From a gamma proteobacterium HdN1 (lineage in GTDB: Bacteria > Pseudomonadota > Gammaproteobacteria > Pseudomonadales > Ketobacteraceae): a stretch of DNA of 64,000 bases. Below are positions 51,722 to 60,212 of this stretch, one piece after another; the first letter of the stretch is position 1; the number at the start of each line of letters is the position of its first letter. The notes below the pieces were generated by a model. That model did not search any database and was not told where the DNA came from. It saw only the letters and a program-made list of their open reading frames with translations. A program made the translations under genes and the position numbers. The stretch spans positions 1,772,527 to 1,836,526 of the forward strand of contig FP929140.1 in NCBI GenBank assembly GCA_000198515.1. The letters are read 5' to 3'.

Positions 51722-52576
51722 TTATTTAGTGGTTGGGCGCTTTAGGTTTACCAGCCCTGCGGTAATGATCAATGCGGTGCCGATCAGGGTACTGAGGAGC
51801 AGCGTTTCATCCCAAAATAACCAGCCAATTGCAGCGGCGTAGATGACGCAGGAGTAGGTGTAGAGGCCGATTTGACCTGGGTTTGCGATTTTGTATGCCT
51901 CGGTGATGAATAGTTGGCCGAGGGTTGCGGTGATGCCGATACCGATCAGGTAGTAAAGGGTGTCGCCTGAGGGGTAGGTGGGGGTGAACAGGAAAAAAGG
52001 AATGGCGCTGATGCCGGTAGCGATGAGGCCGAAATAAAAGACGATACGATGCCCAGGTTCGGTGAGGGACATTTTGCGAATGGCGACGACGGATTCCCCC
52101 TGAAATACGGCGGCGAGCAGGCCGATCAGTGCGATGGGTTGGAAGGCTTCTGTGCCGGGACGCAGGATGAAGGTGACGCCAACAAAGCCTAAAAGGATGC
52201 TGAGAAAGGTGCGGAGGGTGATGCGTTCTCGCAGCCAGAGCCAGGTGAGAATCGGCAGGATAAAGGCAACGGAGAGCCGTACCAGCACGGCTTCGGCCAT
52301 GGGCATGTGGCCAATTACGTAAAAATACAGATACATACCGGTAACGCCGGTGCAGGCGCGGAAGAAGTGCATGCCGAAACGTTCCGTTTTGAGGGTGGCG
52401 ATGCGTTTGTGGGCGATGAGAGGGAGGAGGGCGAGCAGGCCAAACAGGTTGCGGAAGAACACCATGGCGATTTGCGAGGTGTCGGGGGAGAGGAGTTTGA
52501 TCAGTGCGACCATCAGGGCAAGAAAGAACTCGCCGATCAAAAGATAGAGTGCGCCCCGTACTGCGTCGCTTTTCAT
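51722..52576 (-). CDS. EamA-family (DMT superfamily) transporter
   Basis: 284 residues with ten predicted helices in two EamA repeats. The first repeat opens ALYLLIGEFFLALMVALIKLL and the second contains ALIGLLAAVFQGESVVAIRKM. Substrate unknown; members export amino acids, nucleosides or other metabolites. The ATG at 52576 is preferred because AGG lies near it and the protein then starts directly before helix 1; upstream starts at 52600 and 52621 lack a ribosome site. Its promoter would share the 136-bp gap with the divergent metal transporter. Confidence 0.87.
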   Translation of the reverse strand: MKSDAVRGALYLLIGEFFLALMVALIKLLSPDTSQIAMVFFRNLFGLLALLPLIAHKRIATLKTERFGMHFFRACTGVTGMYLYFYVIGHMPMAEAVLVRLSVAFILPILTWLWLRERITLRTFLSILLGFVGVTFILRPGTEAFQPIALIGLLAAVFQGESVVAIRKMSLTEPGHRIVFYFGLIATGISAIPFFLFTPTYPSGDTLYYLIGIGITATLGQLFITEAYKIANPGQIGLYTYSCVIYAAAIGWLFWDETLLLSTLIGTALIITAGLVNLKRPTTK

Positions 52577-52677
52577 GGAACCTGCTGCCAAGTTTTGCAT
52601 AGGGAACGCCGCCCGGCGCACGCTATGATCGCGGGCCAGTATAGGCTTGCGTGGGCGCCGTCGTCTACTTGGGGTTA

Positions 52678-52728
52678 GAATAGGTGGTGTGTTGGATGGT
52701 GACGAATAGGCGGTGTGTGTGCCGGTAG
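52678..52728. repeat. 26-bp imperfect duplication over the CDF transporter start
   Basis: GAATAGGTGGTGTGTTGG at 52678 recurs as GAATAGGCGGTGTGTGTG at 52704. The second copy contains the candidate GTG start codons at 52713 and 52719. Confidence 0.7.
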
Positions 52729-53648
52729 AAGAGCGCGGTATAAAAGAGGCGAGCGAGGCAGAGATTAGCGCGGAGCAGCGGCGCTGGCTGTTACGCTCTG
52801 CGACCTATGCGTCGATGGGGGTGGCGACGCTGTTGATTGCGATCAAAGCGTTTGCGTGGTGGTTTGGTGGGTCTGTGAGTGTGCTGGCGTCGCTGGCGGA
52901 TTCGCTGATGGATTCGCTTGCCTCGCTGTTGAATTTGCTGGCGGTGCGTTATGCGATGCAGCCTGCGGATGATGATCACCGCTTTGGGCATGGCAAGGCG
53001 GAGTTTTTGGCGGGCCTTGGGCAGGCGTTATTTATTGGTGGTTCAGCGCTATTTTTGGGGTGGCAGGCGGTGGATCGGTTGCTGCATCCGCAGCCTTTGG
53101 ATGAGCTTGGGGTGAGCATTGGTGTGATGGGGGTGTCGATCGTGGCGACTGCGTTGCTGTTGATGTGGCAGACCCATGTGGTGAAACATACGCAGTCGGT
53201 GGCGATTCGGGCCGATCGTTTGCACTATGCATCGGATTTGGTGAGCAATGCGGGGGTGATTCTGGCGTTGGGGCTTGCCGCGATGGGGTTTGAATTTTTA
53301 GACCCGGTGTTTGCGATGGGGATTGCGCTGATGATTGGCTATAGTGCGGTGAAAATTGCGTTGGAGTCGATTGATCATTTGCTGGATCGTGAGCTGCCTT
53401 TTGAGGTGGAGCAGCGTATTCAGGGGATTGCGATGGGGTGTAACGGTGTGATGGGGGTGCATGGCATCCGTACCCGCCAGAGTGGGCATGTGAAGGTGAT
53501 ACAGATGCATCTGGAGATGGATGGCGAGATGCGTTTGCGGGATTCGCACAAGATCGCGGTGCAGGTGGAGCGTGATTTGCGCAAGGTGTTTCAGGGGGCC
53601 GATATTATTATCCACCAAGACCCGCGGCCTAATTTGGATGATGGGTGA
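52713..53648 (+). CDS. Cation diffusion facilitator (FieF/CDF-type) metal exporter
   Basis: Up to 311 residues with six helices and a cytoplasmic C-terminal domain. The helix-2 metal site is in SLADSLMDSLASLLN (Asp-x3-Asp), the helix-5 site is in LHYASDLVSNAGV (His-x3-Asp), and the HRFGHGKAEFLAGL loop is the usual CDF feature. The pattern is close to FieF, which exports ferrous iron and zinc with proton exchange. The C-terminal domain carries MHLEMDGEM and DIIIHQDP, with the His/Asp residues of the dimer sites. The start is not certain; GTG at 52713 or 52719 both lie in a duplicated segment. Confidence 0.93.
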   Translation: MCVPVEERGIKEASEAEISAEQRRWLLRSATYASMGVATLLIAIKAFAWWFGGSVSVLASLADSLMDSLASLLNLLAVRYAMQPADDDHRFGHGKAEFLAGLGQALFIGGSALFLGWQAVDRLLHPQPLDELGVSIGVMGVSIVATALLLMWQTHVVKHTQSVAIRADRLHYASDLVSNAGVILALGLAAMGFEFLDPVFAMGIALMIGYSAVKIALESIDHLLDRELPFEVEQRIQGIAMGCNGVMGVHGIRTRQSGHVKVIQMHLEMDGEMRLRDSHKIAVQVERDLRKVFQGADIIIHQDPRPNLDDG

Positions 53649-53673
53649 ATCCTCTCTTGTGGAGGGGATTCAC
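53645..53673. terminator. Stem-loop between convergent CDF and CBS genes
   Basis: GTGAATCC and GGATTCAC form a stem around a 13-base centre that itself contains CTCT/GGAG pairing. The T tract is short, so terminator function is possible but not sure. The left arm overlaps the stop codon at 53646-53648. Confidence 0.45.
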
Positions 53674-53689
53674 TTTAGCGGATGGATCG

Positions 53690-54187
53690 TTATTTGAGTG
53701 GTTTGCCGGCAAATGCGGCGAGAACGTCGAGCGCTGAGATTAGGCCGGTGATTTGGCCGTCTTGGCTTACAAAGATGCGGTGGATGTGGTTGTCCGACAT
53801 GGTGCGCGAGACTTCTTCCAGGCTGGCGGATTCTTCGATGGTGAACAGCGAGGGGGTCATGATGTCGGCCACGCGGGCTTCGTCGTCTTCGCGGACGTCG
53901 ATGCCTTCGTCGATTTCGTACTCTTCGAACATCAGGCGGTCGGTGTAGTAGTGGTGAGCGTAACGGTGCTCATCGGCTGGGTCGCCTTCCACCGTGAAAC
54001 GCGCAATGTCGGTGACGGAGACTACGCCGCAAGGGCGGCCGTCGCCATCCAGTACGGGTGCGCCGGAGATGCCGTTCGCTAGCAAAAATTCTGCGAGAGT
54101 GATGATGTCCCAGTCGTCTTGCGCGGTTACGATGTCGCGGGTCATGATTTGTGCCGCAGTGACGCGGCTTAGGTCGATCGTTGGCAT
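53690..54187 (-). CDS. CBS-pair domain protein
   Basis: 165 residues made of two CBS motifs: IMTRDIVTAQDDWDIITLA with GISGAPVLDGDGRPCGVVSVTDI, and IMTPSLFTIEESASLEEVS with HIHRIFVSQDGQITGLISALDVL. An acidic linker (EEYEIDEGIDVREDDE) of ~40 residues separates them. Such proteins bind adenine nucleotides and act as energy sensors or regulators of a partner; no partner domain is fused. The start at 54187 has AAGGAA at eight bases. The U32 gene upstream is on the same strand, 88 bp away. Confidence 0.9.
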   Translation of the reverse strand: MPTIDLSRVTAAQIMTRDIVTAQDDWDIITLAEFLLANGISGAPVLDGDGRPCGVVSVTDIARFTVEGDPADEHRYAHHYYTDRLMFEEYEIDEGIDVREDDEARVADIMTPSLFTIEESASLEEVSRTMSDNHIHRIFVSQDGQITGLISALDVLAAFAGKPLK

Positions 54188-54223
54188 GCGGCGGGTTCCT
54201 TGTTTTTATGGGGCGCTTGGTAG

Positions 54224-54268
54224 GGTTCGATTAACTATGGTTCGAATAAATATGGTTCGATCATACGT
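54224..54268. repeat. 15-bp tandem repeat, three copies, between U32 and CBS genes
   Basis: GGTTCGATTAACTAT, GGTTCGAATAAATAT, GGTTCGATCATACGT in direct succession, 8 bases after the end of the U32 gene. Confidence 0.85.
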
Positions 54269-54275
54269 GGCTGGG

Positions 54276-55709
54276 TTAGCCGACGATTTTATCACGCATC
54301 AGTAAATTAAAGTCGCCGCTTACCGGTGCCGGTAGGGGGATTTGTACAATGTGGCCATCGCCGGGGGCGACGTGGATTGAGGTGCCTTTTTTCTTGTCGG
54401 TCATGGCTTCAAGCTGGAAGCGGTAGTTGCCTTCTGGGCGCATGAGTTCGAGTGAGTCGCCTACGGCAAAGCGGTTTTTTACGACGATGGTGGCAAGCCC
54501 TGTGCTGGCGTCGTAGTCGGAGACTTCACCGACGAATTGCTGGGTGGCGTTGCTGGAGGTGCCTTGCTGGTAGTTTTGGTATTCTTCGGGTACGTGGCGG
54601 CGGTAGAAGCCTTCGGTGTAGCCGCGGTTGGCGAGGCCGTCGAGGGCAAGCATGAGGTCCATGTTGAATTCGCGCCCTTGGAGTGCGTCGTTAATGGCCT
54701 GGCGATAGATTTGCGCGGTGCGGGCAACGTAGAAGTGGGATTTGGTGCGGCCTTCGATTTTGAGGGAGTGTACGCCCATTTGCACGAGCTTCTGGACGTG
54801 CTGGATGGCGCGTAGATCTTTGGAGTTCATGATGTAGGTGCCGTGCTCGTCTTCGTAGGCGGGCATGTATTCGCCGGGGCGGCCCTCTTCTTGCAGCAGG
54901 AAGATGCGTTCGCTGACGGGCGGTTCGGTGGTGGGGCCGGTTTGGGTTTCAGGCTGCCACTGCTGTGTGGCGGTTTCGATGGGGGCCTGTGCGATGATGT
55001 CGCCGTCTACGGTTTCTTGGGCTTCGTGGGCTTGGTATTTCCAGCGGCAGGTGTTGGTGCAGGCGCCTTGGTTGGGGTCGCGGTGGTTCATGTAGCCGGA
55101 GAGCAGGCAGCGGCCGGAGTAGGCCATGCAGAGGGCGCCGTGGACGAAGACTTCGATTTCCATGCCGGGAACGTGTTCGCGGATTTCGCCGATTTCTTCC
55201 AGCGAGAGTTCGCGCGAGAGGATGACGCGGGAGAGCCCTTGGCGGTGCCAGAATTTTACGGTGGGCCAGTTGATGGCGTTGGCTTGTACGGAAAGGTGGA
55301 TTTCCAGATTGGGCCAGGTTTCGCGCACCATCATGATTAGGCCCGGGTCGGACATGATGAGGGCGTCGGGTTTCATCGCGACGATGGGGGCCATGTCTTT
55401 CAGGTAGGAGCGAATTTTGTCGTTGTGGGGCGAGACGTTGCTGGCGAGGTAGAATTTTTTGCCTTGGGAATGCGCTTCTTCGATGGCACTGGCGATGTTT
55501 TCGATATGATTGAATTCGTTGTTGCGCACGCGCAGGCTGTAGCGCGGTTGGCCGGCGTAGACGGCGTCAGCGCCGTAGGCAAAGGCAAAGCGCATGCTCT
55601 TGAGGCTGCCTGCTGGGGAGAGCAGTTCAACGGTCTTGGTTGTGCGGGGTTCTGTTGTGCTCGATTGGCTGGCGGCGTTCAATGCGTTGGTACTTGCTGG
55701 TGTGTTCAT
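54276..55709 (-). CDS. trhP: U32-family tRNA hydroxylation protein TrhP (YegQ-like)
   Basis: 477 residues. The U32 signature is intact: EVFVHGALCMAYSGRCLLSG, followed by the cysteine pair in NQGACTNTCRWKY. The N-terminal domain has ELLSPAGSLKSMRFAFAYGA, and the C-terminal beta domain is present (residues ~385-477). In E. coli TrhP (YegQ) makes 5-hydroxyuridine in tRNA wobble positions, probably from prephenate-linked chemistry. A ~50-residue insert rich in Gln, Thr and Glu (about 232-280) separates the cysteine motif from FLLQEEGRPGEYMPAYED. The start ATG at 55709 gives a Ser/Thr-rich leader of ~25 residues. Confidence in the family is high, in the exact substrate moderate. Confidence 0.9.
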   Translation of the reverse strand: MNTPASTNALNAASQSSTTEPRTTKTVELLSPAGSLKSMRFAFAYGADAVYAGQPRYSLRVRNNEFNHIENIASAIEEAHSQGKKFYLASNVSPHNDKIRSYLKDMAPIVAMKPDALIMSDPGLIMMVRETWPNLEIHLSVQANAINWPTVKFWHRQGLSRVILSRELSLEEIGEIREHVPGMEIEVFVHGALCMAYSGRCLLSGYMNHRDPNQGACTNTCRWKYQAHEAQETVDGDIIAQAPIETATQQWQPETQTGPTTEPPVSERIFLLQEEGRPGEYMPAYEDEHGTYIMNSKDLRAIQHVQKLVQMGVHSLKIEGRTKSHFYVARTAQIYRQAINDALQGREFNMDLMLALDGLANRGYTEGFYRRHVPEEYQNYQQGTSSNATQQFVGEVSDYDASTGLATIVVKNRFAVGDSLELMRPEGNYRFQLEAMTDKKKGTSIHVAPGDGHIVQIPLPAPVSGDFNLLMRDKIVG

Positions 55710-55809
55710 TACTATGGAAAATCCGGGTATTGCGGTAGGCTGAAGTGCATTCTACCGGATTTGAATCTATTTTTCTGAAGTGGTACGACAAAAACAAAAG
55801 GGGATGTCC

Positions 55810-56073
55810 ATGTCGCATGAGCGAATTCAGGCGCAACTGCAACAGCTGAAAGAAGAACTTGATCGTGATTCTACGCTTAATGATCAGCAGCGTGAGGAGT
55901 TGGTGGCGCTTGCGGAGAAGCTGGAGTTGATGATGAGCGGTGAGTTGGATCGCCCAGAGCAGGAGCTCTTGGAGCGTTTGGAGCAAGAGGTGGTGCTTTA
56001 TGAGCAGGAGCACCCTGTTTTGGCGAATGTGATTGATAATGTGCTGAATTTGCTGCATAGCATCGGGATTTGA
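55810..56073 (+). CDS. DUF4404-family small protein
   Basis: 87 residues, strongly helical and acidic: AQLQQLKEELDRDSTLNDQ, EKLELMMSGELDRPEQELLE and HPVLANVIDNVLNLLHSIGI. This order, with a C-terminal NVIDNVLNLLHSIGI-like helix, fits the DUF4404 family. Its function is unknown. The ATG at 55810 has AAAGGGG six bases upstream; another ATG at 55804 touches the ribosome site. It lies between trhP (divergent) and the flagellar operon. Confidence 0.82.
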   Translation: MSHERIQAQLQQLKEELDRDSTLNDQQREELVALAEKLELMMSGELDRPEQELLERLEQEVVLYEQEHPVLANVIDNVLNLLHSIGI

Positions 56074-56121
56074 TGGGATGCCGCGTGGGCGGGGTGTGAT
56101 GTAGAGGGTGGTTCGCTGTGG

Positions 56122-56137
56122 TTGGCCTTTTCCTTGC
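56122..56137 (+). promoter_or_regulatory. Sigma-54 promoter in front of fliK
   Basis: TTGGCCTTTTCCTTGC has the invariant GG (56124-56125) and GC (56136-56137) exactly ten bases apart, with the rest close to TGGCAC-N5-TTGC. The start of transcription should be near 56148, about 38 bases before the GTG at 56186. RpoN/FleQ control of late structural flagellar genes is normal in related bacteria. Confidence 0.75.
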
Positions 56138-56185
56138 ATGTTTTGTGATGGTGTTTTAGCCATTAAGCGTGCAGGAGTGTTGATT

Positions 56186-58474
56186 GTGGCGAATGACAAT
56201 GTTTCGAACCGCTCTTTTTCTAGCCGTGCGCCTAGCGATTCGATCGGCCGGTCTGGCGCTGGGTTTCTGGATGTGGGTTCGTTTGCGCGAGCGGCTTCTG
56301 GAGGCGGGAGCAGCAACGGTTTTCAAGGTCTGTTAGACGGGCAGTTGATTGCCAAGTCGGGTGCTGCACAGGAGCCTTCTTCCCCTGCGAATGACAACTT
56401 GCGCCGCTCAAGCGGCAATGATAAGCCTGCGCTCGATCAGGTTGCCCAAGCCGCTCGCCGTGATGAGGCGCAAAGGGTGGCGAGTCAAAGGGCGGCAAAT
56501 CAAAGGGAATCGGCTCAACGAACCGCCGCCCAACGAGACGCCGCCCAACGAGAGCTAAGTCAGAAAGACGCTCGTGACAAAGCGGTCAGCCAAAGGGAAC
56601 GGGCGGATCGTGCCGCTGCAAGGGCCGATGCACAACGTAGGGATCGCCAAGAGTTGGCGTCGTCTGAACAAAAGCACCTATCTCGCTCGGATCGTTCTGA
56701 TTCCGATCGGCATTCTATTTCTGAAAGGCAGCGTGCTCAGCATGACGCGGCGCGCCTGCGTGCGGAGGAAGCGCGTGGGGATGAGTCTCGTGAAAAAGGG
56801 GTAGCAGCGGAGAAGACGGGTGGGCCCACTGGCCCAGAGGTGGGTAAGAAGGCTGCAAAGCCATCGGATGCCGGTGGGAAAGATGGGTTGCAGGCCAAGA
56901 AAACGGTTGCTGGTGATCCGGAAGAGCTCACACAAGAAGAGCTCGCACAAATGGTGGCTCAGCCTGTGGTGGGTGAGGCTCCTGCGATGCAAGGTGGGGT
57001 CTTGCAAGGGGTGTCAGGTGATCGTGAAGGCGCAGATCCTCTTGCAAGTGGGAAGGAGGGTGCAGGCACGAAAGTGATTGGGGAGGGCGGCGTGCCGGAA
57101 GGTTTGTCGGTGGCGGAGGCCACAGCTACGGATGTGGCTCTGAAGAATGCTGGGGCTGCCGGATCTCTGGGTGGCCTGTCGGATCAGGAGCGACTTGCTC
57201 AAACGCAAGGTGCATCCATGACGGAAGAAGGCGGAAGCGCCAAAGGGGCTGGGGCGCCGGCGCTAAATCCAGAAATGTTGTCGGCGGATGGATCGGCGGA
57301 GGACGGCTTGGCCGTGGCCGCAAGCGTGAATGTTAAGCAGAGCTCGGTAACTGAGTCAGGAACTCTGCTCGTACCGGATGGCTTGAATACGGGGAAAGAG
57401 CTGTCTACGGATGGAAGGTTGTCAGCAGATGGAAAGCTGTTTGCAGACGGAGCGCTGTCTACGGATGGAAAGCTGTCGGCAGACGAAAAGCTGTCTGCGG
57501 ATGGAAAGCAAAACACGGTGAATTTGGAAGGTACGCAGGCAGCGTCAGACGATGCGGAGATGGAAGGCGCAGAGATACTGAAGTCTGTACGGAGCGCTGA
57601 TGCGCGTGCGAGCGCGGCGGAGGACGTGGCGCGTGCAGCTCGCGCGGCTGCGCAGGTGCAGCCTGGTATGAGCAGTGTGGATAGCGGTTCGGCTGCAAAA
57701 GCTACAGGGTGGCCGCAAATGCTTCCTTTGGTGTCGGAAGGTGCTGCGAAACGGGATGGGGCGGTCGGGCGCAAGGGCGGGGATGTGATTGCGGGGACGC
57801 GGGAGGCGCTCCGTGAACTGGGTAAAGCTTTTGGCAGCGAGCCGAGTCTGGATTCCGTTGAAAATAACGCTGCGGATACGGTTCGTGCGCGTATTGAGGG
57901 TGTTGCGGGCCTGTCACAGCCCACCGGTGAGCTTGCGTCAAACACCGCTCAGGCGGATCCAAAAACGGTTACTGCGGGAATTACTCCAGCCGTAAGTTCA
58001 AGCCTGCAAGGTGGGGCGGCGACCTCTGCTACGGTCGCCAATGGGTTGCCGATCTCTCCGGATCGCCCCGGATTTGCGCGCGAAATTGCGGAACGAATTT
58101 TGATGATGACGACCAAAAAAGTGCATAGCGCAGAGATTCGTTTGGATCCCAAGGAGCTGGGTGCAATTGATGTCAAGATTCGTGTCCATCAGGATCAGGC
58201 GTCTATTACGTTCACAACGCCGCATGCGCATGTCCGTGATGCGCTGGAGATGTCGTTGCCGCGTTTGCGGGAGATGTTCAACGATGCGGGGGTGGGGCTT
58301 GGTAGCGTGAATGTAAGTGATCGTGATGGGGCTTCGGGAGGGGCCGGTGATCGTCAGCCGCGAGATCAGGGTTCAGATCGTGGGTTTGCGGGCACCGGTG
58401 AGGATGGCGTGGATGAGGTGGCTGTTCCCAAGCAGAAGTCTGCGAGAAAAGGGGCGGTGGACTTCTATGCATAA
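56186..58474 (+). CDS. fliK: Flagellar hook-length control protein FliK
   Basis: About 762 residues, longer than enteric FliK (405). The Flg_hook domain at the C-terminus is clear: SAEIRLDPKELGAIDVKIRVHQDQ and LEMSLPRLREMFNDAGV, near residues ~640-710. The N-terminal ~600 residues are the disordered ruler: first a Gln/Arg/Asp-rich segment (QRAANQRESAQRTAAQRDAAQ), then Gly/Ala-rich stretches, then six tandem copies of a six-residue unit of the type LSADGK. The GTG at 56186 has AGGAG about ten bases upstream; the frame is open to 56108. It is the first gene of the fliKLMNOPQR-flhB run. Confidence 0.9.
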   Translation: MANDNVSNRSFSSRAPSDSIGRSGAGFLDVGSFARAASGGGSSNGFQGLLDGQLIAKSGAAQEPSSPANDNLRRSSGNDKPALDQVAQAARRDEAQRVASQRAANQRESAQRTAAQRDAAQRELSQKDARDKAVSQRERADRAAARADAQRRDRQELASSEQKHLSRSDRSDSDRHSISERQRAQHDAARLRAEEARGDESREKGVAAEKTGGPTGPEVGKKAAKPSDAGGKDGLQAKKTVAGDPEELTQEELAQMVAQPVVGEAPAMQGGVLQGVSGDREGADPLASGKEGAGTKVIGEGGVPEGLSVAEATATDVALKNAGAAGSLGGLSDQERLAQTQGASMTEEGGSAKGAGAPALNPEMLSADGSAEDGLAVAASVNVKQSSVTESGTLLVPDGLNTGKELSTDGRLSADGKLFADGALSTDGKLSADEKLSADGKQNTVNLEGTQAASDDAEMEGAEILKSVRSADARASAAEDVARAARAAAQVQPGMSSVDSGSAAKATGWPQMLPLVSEGAAKRDGAVGRKGGDVIAGTREALRELGKAFGSEPSLDSVENNAADTVRARIEGVAGLSQPTGELASNTAQADPKTVTAGITPAVSSSLQGGAATSATVANGLPISPDRPGFAREIAERILMMTTKKVHSAEIRLDPKELGAIDVKIRVHQDQASITFTTPHAHVRDALEMSLPRLREMFNDAGVGLGSVNVSDRDGASGGAGDRQPRDQGSDRGFAGTGEDGVDEVAVPKQKSARKGAVDFYA
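57401..57508 (+). repeat. 18-bp in-frame tandem repeat (six copies) in fliK
   Basis: Encodes LSTDGR, LSADGK, LFADGA, LSTDGK, LSADEK and LSADGK in direct succession in the ruler region of FliK. DNA copies differ at a few positions, so it is an older array than the intergenic ones. Confidence 0.9.
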
Positions 58475-58598
58475 CGCCAATTCGCCAAAAAAGTGACAGG
58501 CAGTTTTTTTTATACGCGCTACACTTTTTCCAGTATAGAGAACCATCTACCTGATCTACGCCTGTTCTTTGGCGTGGGTCTTCCGGGATTGCAGTGTT

Positions 58599-59135
58599 AT
58601 GGCCGAGAAGAAAGCAGATAAAAAAGCGAAGGAAGGAGCGGCAGAGGGAGATAAGCCAAAATCCAATAAAATGATGATTATTATCGTTGCTGCAGTTGCG
58701 CTGATTGTGGGTGGTGCAGGCAGTGGCGTGGCCGTTTTTATGATGTCAAAAGGAAGTGGTGGAGAAAGTGCGGATGCTGCGAAGGCGGAAGCGCCTGTAG
58801 AGCAGAAGCCGCGTGAAGCGAGTTATTTTGATTTTACAACGCCTTTTCTAGTGAACTATCAGTGGAGGGGGCGCGAGCATTATATGCAGGTTTCGCTTTC
58901 CTTTCTGTTTCGTGATCCTGCTGTACAAGCTTTGATTAAGGAGCATGAGCCCTTGTTGCGCAATAACATAATGCTGTTATTGCAGGCGCAGGATTTTGAT
59001 GGGCTAAGAACCTTGGAGGGGAAGGAGTCGATTCGCCAGCTGATTTTCGATGAGGTTCAAAATGTACTGAAGGCGCAGGATTCGAGCACGGAAGGGATTG
59101 AGCAGGTTTATTTTACCAATTTTGTCTTGCAGTAA
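58599..59135 (+). CDS. fliL: Flagellar basal body-associated protein FliL
   Basis: 178-residue single-pass inner-membrane protein next to the stator that supports motor torque. The N-terminus is lysine-rich and cytoplasmic (KKADKKAKEGAAEGDK), then one helix (MMIIIVAAVALIVGGAGSGVAVF, ~35-57), then the periplasmic FliL domain with YFDFTTPFLVNYQ, MQVSLSFLFRDP and the conserved end VYFTNFVLQ. The ATG at 58599 has only a weak ribosome site. The 124-bp gap after fliK holds no gene; fliM starts 12 bp after the stop. Confidence 0.93.
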   Translation: MAEKKADKKAKEGAAEGDKPKSNKMMIIIVAAVALIVGGAGSGVAVFMMSKGSGGESADAAKAEAPVEQKPREASYFDFTTPFLVNYQWRGREHYMQVSLSFLFRDPAVQALIKEHEPLLRNNIMLLLQAQDFDGLRTLEGKESIRQLIFDEVQNVLKAQDSSTEGIEQVYFTNFVLQ

Positions 59136-59147
59136 GAGAATATATCC

Positions 59148-60212
59148 ATGGCAATGCAAGACCTTCTGTCGCAGGACGAGATTGATGCGCTGTTACACGG
59201 TGTTGATGATGGCGCGGTTTCAACATCGGGAGATGATTCTGCCGATGGTATCAAGAATTACGATCTAAGCACCCAGGATCGTATCGTTCGGGGAAGGATG
59301 CCAACGCTTGAGATGATCAACGAGCGTTTTGCGCGTTATACCCGTATTAGCATGTTTAACTTGTTACGGCGCTCGGCAGATGTTGCGGTTGGCGGCGTTC
59401 AGGTGATCAAGTTTGGTGAGTATGTACATAGCCTCTATGTGCCGACTTCGTTGAATATGGTGCGCATCAAGCCTTTGCGTGGCACGGCGCTGTTTATTTT
59501 GGATGCCAAGCTAGTATTTAAGCTGGTAGACAATTTTTTCGGTGGTGATGGCCGTCACGTCAAAATTGAGGGGCGGGAATTTACGCCAACCGAAAACCGT
59601 GTAGTGCAACTGGTTTTGAAACAGGCTTTTAAGGATATGGAAGAAGCTTGGAAGGCGGTGCTGCCGGTAAAGTTTGAATATCTAAGTTCAGAGGTGAATC
59701 CTGCTCTTGCGAATATCGTGAGCCCGAGTGAAGTGGTGGTGGTGAATACATTTCATATTGAGCTAGATGGAGGTGGCGGTGATCTCCAGCTGACGGTGCC
59801 CTATTCGATGATTGAACCACTTCGTGAGGTGTTGGATTCGGGTGTGCAATCGGATGTGGGCAATCAGGATGAGCGTTGGATGTCGTCGCTGCGTGAGGAA
59901 ATCATGGGCGCGAACGTGCATCTACGATGTAAGTTACTGGATCGAAAAATTAAATTGTCCGAGCTGGCGGCGCTCAAAACGGGGGATGTGCTCCAAGTGG
60001 AGATGCCGGAGCATGTCATGATCTATGCGAATGAAGTGCCCACTTATCGTGGAAAATTAGGCACTTCACGTGAAAAATATGCGGTAAAAATAGCTGAAAA
60101 GGTACAGCGGCCCGAAGCAGACAGTAACAAAGGCTCGCGCTTGTCGTACCTGAGGGAGCAGATGATGCTTGAAGAAGAACAGAATGCCGCAGGAGCAAAA
60201 CATGGCCGATGA
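59148..60212 (+). CDS. fliM: Flagellar motor switch protein FliM
   Basis: 354 residues, forming the C ring with FliG and FliN. The N-terminal peptide that binds phosphorylated CheY is intact: LSQDEIDALLHGV at residues ~6-18. The middle domain holds GRMPTLEMINERFARYTRIS and FFGGDGRHVKIEGREFT, and the C-terminal FliN-like (SpoA) domain begins near residue 250 (GANVHLRCKLLDRKIKLSEL). The presence of the EIDALL motif shows the motor is under chemotactic control. It overlaps the fliN start by 11 bases. Confidence 0.96.
   Translation: MAMQDLLSQDEIDALLHGVDDGAVSTSGDDSADGIKNYDLSTQDRIVRGRMPTLEMINERFARYTRISMFNLLRRSADVAVGGVQVIKFGEYVHSLYVPTSLNMVRIKPLRGTALFILDAKLVFKLVDNFFGGDGRHVKIEGREFTPTENRVVQLVLKQAFKDMEEAWKAVLPVKFEYLSSEVNPALANIVSPSEVVVVNTFHIELDGGGGDLQLTVPYSMIEPLREVLDSGVQSDVGNQDERWMSSLREEIMGANVHLRCKLLDRKIKLSELAALKTGDVLQVEMPEHVMIYANEVPTYRGKLGTSREKYAVKIAEKVQRPEADSNKGSRLSYLREQMMLEEEQNAAGAKHGR

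Noticed and set aside
54224-54268. Fragment of a tRNA gene because of repeated GGTTCGA
   Set aside because: There are three tandem copies of a 15-bp unit and no acceptor or anticodon arm around them.
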